A DNA stretch of 7,112 nt from an uncultured Ruminococcus sp. (lineage in GTDB: Bacteria; Bacillota; Clostridia; Oscillospirales; Acutalibacteraceae), in contig CACYDO010000047.1 of NCBI GenBank assembly GCA_902773165.1, forward strand, positions 1-7,112. The letters run 5' to 3'. Of this stretch, positions 1-3,954 are shown one piece after another; position 1 is the stretch's first letter, and every line of letters starts with the position of its first letter. A program made the position numbers and the translations under genes. The notes under the pieces were generated by a model. It saw only the letters and a program-made list of their open reading frames with translations, searched no databases and was not told where the DNA came from.

Positions 1-32
1 CTGATATCGACGAAAGGGAATGTATGGTATAA
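1..32 (+). CDS. 3' end of an upstream gene, possibly an Lrp/AsnC-type regulator (partial)
   Basis: Frame 3 is open from the window edge and reads DIDERECMV before the TAA at 30-32. That TAA overlaps the ATG at 32-34 of the aminotransferase (TAATG), which is the arrangement expected of two translationally coupled genes. Only nine or ten codons are present, so the product cannot be identified from sequence. In Clostridia, aminotransferases of this type often follow an Lrp/AsnC-family regulator, and a charged tail like this would fit, but that is inference from context. The alternative is that the open frame is chance. Confidence 0.45.
   Translation, partial: DIDERECMV
13..19 (+). promoter_or_regulatory. 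Ribosome binding site deciding the aminotransferase start
   Basis: AAAGGGA lies 12 bases before the ATG at 32 but directly abuts the in-frame ATG at 20, which would leave no usable spacing. The spacing and the TAATG overlap both favour the start at 32. The site sits inside the end of the upstream gene, which fits coupled translation. Confidence 0.6.
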
Positions 33-1213
33 TGGATTACGATCGTTTTTTAAACAGTAAAATAAAAAATACCCGTCCTTCGGGTATCAGAAAGTTCTTC
101 GACATCGCAAGCGAGATGGAAAACGTAATTTCTCTGAGCGTCGGAGAGCCTGATTTCAAAACACCGTGGCATATCCGCGAAAAGGGTATAGAGTCGCTTG
201 AAAAAGGCAAAACGTTCTATTCTCCGAACAGAGGCTTTACCGCCCTTCGCGATGAGATCTGCACATACTTCGACCGCCGCTTCGGCGTTCGCTACGAGCC
301 TGATACAGACGTCCTCGTTACTGTCGGCGGTTCGGAGGCGATAGACGCAGCTCTGCGCGTTATCATCGAGGAGGGCGACGAGGTGCTTATCCCCGAGCCG
401 TCCTTCGTTTGCTACGATCCGCTTACATTCATGGCGGACGGTGTTCCCGTTATCATCGAAACTAAGGCTGAAAACGATTTCCGCCTTATGCCCGAGGAGA
501 TAGAGGAGAAGATCACCGATAGAACAAAGGTGCTTATCCTGCCCTTCCCGAATAACCCGACAGGCGCTTCCATGAGCCGCGAGGATTACGAAGCGATAGC
601 TCGTGTGATCGAGAAGCACGACCTTATGGTTCTTTCCGATGAGATCTACGCAGAGCTTGCTTACGGCGGCAGAAAGCCCGTTTCCTTTGCGTCTATCCCC
701 GGTATGAAGGAGAGAACTATCGTTATAAGCGGTTTTTCAAAGACCTTCGCTATGACAGGCTGGCGTCTGGGCTATGCTCTCGGACCGAAGGAGATCATCG
801 AACAGATGACGAAGCTGCATCAGTACGGTATCATGAGCGCTCCGACAACAGCTCAGTACGCAGCGATAGAAGCTCTCAAACACGGCGACGCCGACATCGA
901 GCATATGCGCGATCAGTACGACATGAGAAGAAGACTTATCGTAAAAGCCTTCAACGATATGGGCCTTACGTGCTTCGAGCCTTTGGGCGCGTTTTACGTA
1001 TTCCCCTGCATAAAGTCTACCGGACTTTCGTCTGAGGAATTTGCCGAAGGACTGCTTTATTCAAAGCACGTTGCCGTTGTTCCCGGAACTGCGTTCGGCA
1101 AATGCGGCGAGGGATTTGTGCGCGTTTCCTATTCATACTCCGTTGCACATATCAAAGAGGCGCTTAAACGTATACAGGATTTTCTGGAGGAAATCAAAAA
1201 CCAAGATAAGTAA
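32..1213 (+). CDS. PLP-dependent class I/II aminotransferase
   Basis: This cytoplasmic fold-type I aminotransferase has 393 aa from the ATG at 32, the usual length for the AspC/PatA-like group. Visible hallmarks, numbered from that start, are the NNPTGA loop at 174-179, the DEIY motif with the pyridine-binding Asp203, the SGFSKT motif with catalytic Lys237 forming the Schiff base with PLP, phosphate-binding Arg245 in GWRLGY, and the carboxylate-binding Arg364 in GFVRVSYS. The beginning MDYDRFL and the block SGIRKFFDIASEM are typical of clostridial members. The enzyme should move an amino group between an amino acid and a 2-oxo acid, probably with an aspartate- or aromatic-type donor; the exact substrate cannot be read from sequence. 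It appears coupled to an upstream gene by a TAATG overlap and ends in its own terminator. An upstream in-frame ATG at 20 would add four residues but lacks proper ribosome binding site spacing. Confidence 0.95.
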   Translation: MDYDRFLNSKIKNTRPSGIRKFFDIASEMENVISLSVGEPDFKTPWHIREKGIESLEKGKTFYSPNRGFTALRDEICTYFDRRFGVRYEPDTDVLVTVGGSEAIDAALRVIIEEGDEVLIPEPSFVCYDPLTFMADGVPVIIETKAENDFRLMPEEIEEKITDRTKVLILPFPNNPTGASMSREDYEAIARVIEKHDLMVLSDEIYAELAYGGRKPVSFASIPGMKERTIVISGFSKTFAMTGWRLGYALGPKEIIEQMTKLHQYGIMSAPTTAQYAAIEALKHGDADIEHMRDQYDMRRRLIVKAFNDMGLTCFEPLGAFYVFPCIKSTGLSSEEFAEGLLYSKHVAVVPGTAFGKCGEGFVRVSYSYSVAHIKEALKRIQDFLEEIKNQDK

Positions 1214-1220
1214 AAACATA

Positions 1221-1257
1221 AAAAACGGAAGATCTGCTTCTGCGGTCTTCCGTTTTT
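1221..1257 (+). terminator. Rho-independent terminator of the aminotransferase unit
   Basis: A perfect 12-bp stem, AAAAACGGAAGA (1221-1232) with TCTTCCGTTTTT (1246-1257), encloses a 13-base loop and ends in five T. It begins eight bases after the stop codon. The A-run on the left arm means it could also work on the minus strand, though no minus-strand gene ends here. Confidence 0.9.
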
Positions 1258-1550
1258 GTTGATATGTATTTTATACTGACAGCTGTTACTTCGGCAGCAA
1301 AATAATCGTAAACACAATCCTCGCTTTTTCGAACGAACCCTTTTATTTCTGCGGTTGCTTTATGCACTCTGATAAAAAATTTGACGGCACATTTTCAGCA
1401 TTATATTTGTGAGGTATTGCCCAAAAACTATACGATCTTTCCGGTTTGCTTTCTATCAGAGATCAGTATCGAACATATTTCTCTTTTCCGATAAATATAT
1501 TATATTGTTAAGGCGATACCGCAACTTAATACAACACAGCCGAAAGTTTT
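1258..1550. other. Spacer with no supported gene
   Basis: Nearly 300 AT-rich bases separate the aminotransferase terminator from the hairpin element before mntP. I see no ORF with a ribosome binding site, no good promoter (only a weak TTGTTA near 1506) and no match to the yybP-ykoY manganese riboswitch that often precedes mntP in other bacteria. A minus-strand frame is open here but lacks a credible start. Confidence 0.5.
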
Positions 1551-1555
1551 TTTGT

Positions 1556-1595
1556 CCAACTTTTTTTCAAAAAAAGTTGGCCGCCGGAGGCATGT
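1556..1595 (+). repeat. A/T-stem hairpin with G+C-rich tail, possibly a dispersed repeat
   Basis: CCAACTTTTTTT (1556-1567) is followed after one base by its exact reverse complement AAAAAAAGTTGG (1569-1580), then by GCCGCCGGAGGCA-type sequence to about 1593. The 12-bp inverted repeat is perfect and its arms are of opposite A/T composition, so on either strand it could act as a terminator-like hairpin. I believe similar hairpin-plus-tail sequences recur between genes in related genomes, but that is from memory and only one copy is in this window. It sits about 40 bases before the mntP ribosome binding site. Confidence 0.55.
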
Positions 1596-1634
1596 TCACA
1601 TGGCAGAGAGCTGTTCTGGATTGGGGGAGAGAAA

Positions 1635-2288
1635 ATGTCTTTTTTTGGTATAATTGCCGCAGCATTCGGTTTGTCGGCTGACGCGTTTACGGTTGCCGTC
1701 TGCAAGGGTATGGGAATGAAACGATATGACCTTCGCTATGCGCTCACAGCCGCCGCTCTTTTCGGCGGATTTCAGGCTGCTATGCCGCTTGCAGGATATC
1801 TGCTCGGTGCGGCGCTAAGGCAGTATGTGCTCAGCTTCGGGCGCTGGATATCTTTTGCTGTGCTTGCTTTCATCGGAGCAAAGATGATCTTCGACAGCTT
1901 TCACGATGATAAGGAGATCGTTATTTCTCATTCTCTTACTTACTCGGATTACGCCGATCTTCTTTCGCTTGCCGTAGCTACCAGTATTGACGCGCTCACC
2001 GTTGGCGTGACGTTCGCATTTCTCAACGTGAACGTTCTGACCGCGTCTGTGCTTATAGGTACTGTAACGTTTGCAATGTCACTGTTCGGCGTATGGGCAG
2101 GATTTCGCCTCGGTGTAAGCGTAACCCATTTGTGGGCAGCCGACGGAATGGCAAACAATACATCGTCACTGCAAAGTAAAACAGCAGCTGCTTCCGGACG
2201 CCTGCCCGGATCACGCCTTAACGGAGGAATTTCAGCAGCAGGCGGCGCTGTACTTATTTTGCTTGGTGTAAAGCTGCTGATTTTCTGA
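1635..2288 (+). CDS. mntP: MntP-type manganese efflux pump with an expanded loop
   Basis: This 217-aa integral membrane protein of the MntP (DUF204/YebN) family should export Mn2+ across the cytoplasmic membrane. It starts with the family pattern of a hydrophobic helix containing the key acidic residue (SADAFTVAVCKGM, Asp16), and the second half repeats it (ATSIDALTVGVTFAF, Asp119), as expected for a protein built from two related three-helix halves. The end AGGAVLILLGVKLLIF matches the usual last helix. The ATG at 1635 follows a strong GGGGGAGA ribosome binding site (1623-1630) with four-base spacing. Family members are normally about 180-190 aa; the extra length is a Ser/Ala-rich polar stretch of about 31 residues (161-191) between helices five and six. 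No Mn-sensing riboswitch is evident upstream and no strong terminator follows directly. It appears to be monocistronic. Confidence 0.92.
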   Translation: MSFFGIIAAAFGLSADAFTVAVCKGMGMKRYDLRYALTAAALFGGFQAAMPLAGYLLGAALRQYVLSFGRWISFAVLAFIGAKMIFDSFHDDKEIVISHSLTYSDYADLLSLAVATSIDALTVGVTFAFLNVNVLTASVLIGTVTFAMSLFGVWAGFRLGVSVTHLWAADGMANNTSSLQSKTAAASGRLPGSRLNGGISAAGGAVLILLGVKLLIF

Positions 2289-2377
2289 GTTGATAACTCT
2301 GAATAATTGTTAAATTTATATTAACATGATTTGCATAAAAGTCGTGTGAATGATCAGAATATTTTACACAATAGTAG

Positions 2378-2401
2378 TTGATTGTGAATAATCACAATCA
2401 A
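2378..2401. promoter_or_regulatory. Perfect 10-bp palindrome, possible operator
   Basis: TTGATTGTGA (2378-2387) and TCACAATCAA (2392-2401) are exact inverted repeats around the four bases ATAA. No T-run follows on either strand, so it is a poor terminator. The core TTGTGA-N4-TCACAA resembles Rex or CRP/FNR-type half-sites, but those sites normally have six central bases, so the assignment is open. It lies about 135 bases upstream of the padR promoter. Confidence 0.4.
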
Positions 2402-2470
2402 AATACTTAATTGGTAAATAAATGTACGATTATGACCAAATGTACGCAGGAAAAAGATGTGCTTAGCAAG

Positions 2471-2510
2471 ATGCTTTTCTTGAAATGAATAAAGATAAAA
2501 AGCATATTTT
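2471..2510 (+). terminator. Weak candidate terminator after mntP
   Basis: ATGCTTTT (2471-2478) pairs with AAAAGCAT (2498-2505), with a 19-base loop and ATTTTT following. The stem is only 8 bp and AT-rich, so function is doubtful, but nothing better lies between mntP and the next promoter. Confidence 0.25.
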
Positions 2511-2535
2511 TAGGTAATATAATTAGAAAACATGG

Positions 2536-2564
2536 TTGACAACTCTCTATCTTTATAGTATAAT
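2536..2564 (+). promoter_or_regulatory. Consensus sigma-A promoter for padR and its leader
   Basis: TTGACA (2536-2541) and TATAAT (2559-2564) are both perfect consensus hexamers with the optimal 17-base spacing. Transcription should start near 2571, leaving an untranslated leader of roughly 155 bases before padR. A promoter this strong for a small regulator suggests it is held down by a repressor, perhaps PadR itself, or that the leader RNA matters. Confidence 0.85.
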
Positions 2565-2574
2565 CATAATAAGG

Positions 2575-2702
2575 ACTGGCGCGGATATTTTGATATCATA
2601 CCGGCTGATGTCGCCGCAGTATCGACAGCATGAAATGCGCGTCTTGTGCCTGCGGCGCGGTTTCTGCGTAAGAAAACGGCGAAGGAACCGGTTTTGATAT
2701 AT
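2575..2702 (+). ncRNA. Structured G+C-rich leader RNA upstream of padR (unassigned)
   Basis: Directly downstream of the consensus promoter, the sequence turns G+C-rich and can be folded by eye into a closed three-way junction. The outer stem pairs 2600-2604 (ACCGG) with 2688-2692 (CCGGT), extended by 2593-2597 with 2696-2700. Inside, CGCCGCAG (2612-2619) pairs with CTGCGGCG (2650-2657) around a small GCAT-GAA-ATGC hairpin (2628-2638), and TTTCT (2661-2665) pairs with AGAAA (2671-2675). It does not match the core of any riboswitch class I could recall, including fluoride, TPP, purine, ykkC, c-di-GMP and yybP-ykoY. It could be a cis-regulatory leader, a small RNA or a G+C-rich repeat. The structure was deduced by hand pairing only. 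Confidence 0.45.
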
Positions 2703-2727
2703 ACTGAAAATGTGGAGATGGAAAATA

Positions 2728-3072
2728 ATGGGTATTTCAGAGAATTTAAAAAAGGGAACGTCGGAGCTGCTTATCCTGTATCTTCTTAAAAGTCAGGATA
2801 TGTATGGCTACCAGATCGCACACGAACTGAAGAAAAGAAGTAATGACGAATTTGTAATGCCGGAGGGTTCGCTTTATCCTACGCTTTATCGTCTGATCGA
2901 AAAAGGCGTTGTATCCGACAGAATGGAGATCGTAGGCAAAAGACTTCGCAAGTATTATCATCTTGAGCCTAAGGGAATTGAGTATCTCAATGCCATTACA
3001 GAGGAGTACAGACGCATTAACGACGGAATACGCATGGTTCTGGACGGTTTGCAGGCACCGGAGGAAGGCTGA
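2728..3072 (+). CDS. PadR-family transcriptional regulator
   Basis: A cytoplasmic DNA-binding protein of 114 aa, the usual size of the short PadR-s1 group that forms dimeric winged-helix repressors. Visible elements are the first helices (LKKGTSELLILYLL), MYGYQIAHEL, the recognition-helix signature EGSLYPTLYRLIEKG at residues 46-60, and the wing KRLRKYYHLEPKG, followed by a C-terminal helix used for dimerisation. The ATG at 2728 is chosen because GGAG at 2714-2717 lies ten bases upstream; an in-frame ATG at 2710 would add six residues but overlaps the ribosome binding site. Family members often respond to phenolic acids, drugs or envelope stress and commonly repress their own operon. Here the usual partner gene (a DUF1700/HAAS membrane protein or an ABC transporter) is missing and a terminator follows at once, so the target is unknown. 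Confidence 0.93.
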   Translation: MGISENLKKGTSELLILYLLKSQDMYGYQIAHELKKRSNDEFVMPEGSLYPTLYRLIEKGVVSDRMEIVGKRLRKYYHLEPKGIEYLNAITEEYRRINDGIRMVLDGLQAPEEG

Positions 3073-3108
3073 TCCGCAAGGGTGATACGGAGATGAAAGC
3101 CTTTTTTT
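3065..3108 (+). terminator. First terminator after padR, overlapping its stop codon
   Basis: AAGGCT (3065-3070) pairs with AGCCTT (3098-3103), and TCCG (3073-3076) with CGGA (3088-3091), inside an interrupted stem that ends in seven T (3102-3108). The TGA stop of padR (3070-3072) lies within the structure. Confidence 0.6.
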
Positions 3109-3122
3109 GACGTAACGAACAA

Positions 3123-3163
3123 AGATCCCGATGAGAAGCACTCTCATCGGGATCTCATTTTTT
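3123..3163 (+). terminator. Strong terminator between padR and the convergent DUF4186 pseudogene
   Basis: A perfect 14-bp stem (3123-3136 with 3142-3155, core ATCCCGATGAGA) encloses the loop AGCAC and is followed by CA and six T. On the minus strand it lies at the end of the DUF4186 frame (stop at 3146-3144 inside the right arm) but has only TTTGTT after it. It therefore works best for padR and may be weakly bidirectional. Confidence 0.88.
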
Positions 3164-3671
3164 CTGTCTGCCGTTCTATCCAGGTCATAAGCAGGTTAAC
3201 TATTTTTTTCTGCTGAACCTCGTTAAGCTCAATTCCTATGGGAACTCTGTACCACTTATTAAGGCACCCCCGGCAGCAGCAGGCGCATGCATGCTGTGCT
3301 TTATACTGTTTTCTAATTAAACCCTTTAAATCTTTTTGGTCTAATTTCCGCAATGCTACGTCATCGGGCTTGAAATACGACAGTATTCCTGCGCCCTCTT
3401 CCTTGCCTTGCAAAAATTATCCTCAAAAATCTTTTAAAGCTTTTAATCAGAAACCAGTATTAAACACCGGGTGATTCCTCATGGGAGTTTGCTTTCCGTC
3501 GTTCGGAATGTACGCAGGTGCCAGACGCTCGGCAATAAAAGCTTCTGCGTGGCGGCGTATTGTGTCCATGCCCTTTTGTTCGATATACTCAAGGTCTTTT
3601 TCGTTAAGTGAAAACCGGGAACGGAATTCTGAACGTGATAATTTCTCCAAAGCCTGATCTATTGTCTGCAT
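3144..3671 (-). pseudogene. DUF4186 family gene interrupted by a MITE-like insertion
   Basis: The two halves of one protein lie in the same frame on the minus strand. The N-terminal part (3671-3462, 70 codons from ATG, ribosome binding site AAAGGG ten bases upstream) carries EFRSRFSLNEKDLEYI, RRHAEAFIAERLAPA and NDGKQTPMRNHPVF. The C-terminal part (3302-3144) carries KAQHACACCCRGCLNKWYRV and ends in TWIERQTEKMRSR. Together they make a 122-aa protein of normal DUF4186 length with its HPVF-x-AQHA and CCRGCL blocks, a likely Cys/His metal-binding centre; the function of the family is unknown to me. A 156-bp element plus a duplicated TAA splits the gene between Phe70 and Lys71, and brings an in-frame TGA (3449-3447), so translation yields a truncated 74-aa product. 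The family's usual Trp-His is Trp-Tyr here. Both halves otherwise look undecayed, which suggests a recent insertion. Confidence 0.88.
3304..3459. mobile_element. 156-bp MITE-like element inside the DUF4186 gene
   Basis: Read inward from each end, the element begins TACTGKTTTCTRATTAAA; the 27-bp ends 3304-3330 and 3433-3459 match at 23 positions, and weaker similarity continues further in. It is flanked by TAA direct repeats on the minus strand (3460-3462 and 3301-3303). Deleting the element and one TAA rejoins the DUF4186 reading frame exactly, which is strong evidence for insertion. At 156 bp it cannot encode a transposase, so it must be moved in trans. A 3-bp T-N-A duplication is known for some IS5-family groups, but the end sequence is not one I recognise. 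A 2-bp TA duplication is also compatible. Confidence 0.87.
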
Positions 3672-3705
3672 TTGTGTTCTGCCCTTTACTGTATTTTGTT
3701 TTTAT

Positions 3706-3711
3706 TTTATA
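3706..3711 (-). promoter_or_regulatory. Probable extended -10 of the DUF4186 gene
   Basis: On the minus strand TGCTATAAA provides a TGn-extended -10, about 19 bases upstream of the AAAGGG ribosome binding site. The -35 candidate 17 bases further (TGTGGA) is poor. The site lies divergently from the dockerin gene promoter. Confidence 0.4.
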
Positions 3712-3741
3712 GCATTTTTATTTAAAATTCCACATTCCGTA

Positions 3742-3770
3742 TTGACAATTTTTCGGATAATATTTATAAT
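3742..3770 (+). promoter_or_regulatory. Consensus sigma-A promoter of the dockerin protein gene
   Basis: TTGACA (3742-3747) and TATAAT (3765-3770) are separated by exactly 17 bases, a perfect consensus promoter followed by an AT-rich start region. Transcription near 3777 leaves a leader of about 178 bases before the ATG at 3955, so strong expression of the secreted protein is expected unless a regulator intervenes. Confidence 0.85.
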
Positions 3771-3776
3771 AATATA

Positions 3777-3954
3777 TATATTTTAACAAATGCCGCTGTG
3801 CGGTTTGTAGGGGAATCAGTTTTCACAGGCTGAAATGTGGAGATCATTTTGCTGAAAGCAAAAACATTTTAAACAGTCAGATACCCGTTCAGCAGACAGA
3901 AATACTGCTTGATCTCTGTGGTTATTTATCATTTTGTCAAAGGAGTCTTCTTTA
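3777..3954 (+). promoter_or_regulatory. 5' leader of the dockerin protein gene with several hairpins
   Basis: Small hairpins are visible: CCGC-TGT-GCGG (3793-3803); AAATGT (3834-3839) pairing with ACATTT (3864-3869) around TTTTGCT-GAA-AGCAAAA (3847-3863); and AGCAG (3891-3895) with CTGCT (3905-3909). None matches a riboswitch core I know. The leader ends with AAAGGAG at 3939-3945, nine bases before the ATG, an optimal ribosome binding site. Confidence 0.4.

Larger units (their letters stand above)
2289..2535. other. AT-rich spacer between mntP and the padR promoter
   Basis: No gene is supported here. It holds a 6-bp hairpin (TGTTAA 2308-2313 with TTAACA 2321-2326), a 10-bp palindrome (2378-2401), a 9-bp direct repeat AAATGTACG at 2420-2428 and 2438-2446, and a weak hairpin (2471-2478 with 2498-2505) followed by a short T run that may be the distal end of the mntP transcript. 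Confidence 0.55.

Noticed and set aside
1194..1397. Minus-strand frame open between two TGA codons, reading protein-like residues (VHKATAEIKGFVRKSEDC and onward)
   Set aside because: The only start near its beginning is a GTG at 1367 with no ribosome binding site, and the frame runs through the aminotransferase terminator. It could be a decayed gene fragment, but no family is recognisable.
1258..1634. Search for a yybP-ykoY manganese riboswitch before mntP
   Set aside because: The conserved GGGGAGUAG and the matching 3' loop sequences are not present; GGGGGAGA at 1623 is simply the ribosome binding site.
1409..1681. Plus-strand ORF of 90 codons overlapping the start of mntP
   Set aside because: It crosses the A/T hairpin, has no ribosome binding site, is rich in Phe, Arg and Cys without any domain, and overlaps the true mntP start.
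2422..2466. Tiny ORF MYDYDQMYAGKRCA in the spacer after mntP
   Set aside because: Fourteen codons with no ribosome binding site; the repeated Met-Tyr is a by-product of the 9-bp direct repeat.
2601..2619. CTGATG followed by a G+C stem, reminiscent of a fluoride riboswitch or hammerhead core
   Set aside because: The partner elements (5' GGNGATG and CGCC pairing for fluoride; GAAA and the third stem for hammerhead) are not in place.
2608..2697. Possible 29-aa basic leader peptide beginning MSPQYRQHEM in the padR leader
   Set aside because: No ribosome binding site precedes the ATG, and its codons coincide with the RNA stems, which explain the composition better. A 13-codon Cys-containing frame at 2630-2671 was rejected for the same reason.
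3144..3413. Separate 89-aa gene for the C-terminal DUF4186 half
   Set aside because: Its start would be a TTG inside the inserted element with no convincing ribosome binding site, and its first 37 codons are encoded by the MITE. It is the displaced 3' half of the interrupted gene.
3238..3474. Plus-strand ORF across the MITE
   Set aside because: It is antisense to conserved DUF4186 codons and shows no domain or ribosome binding site.
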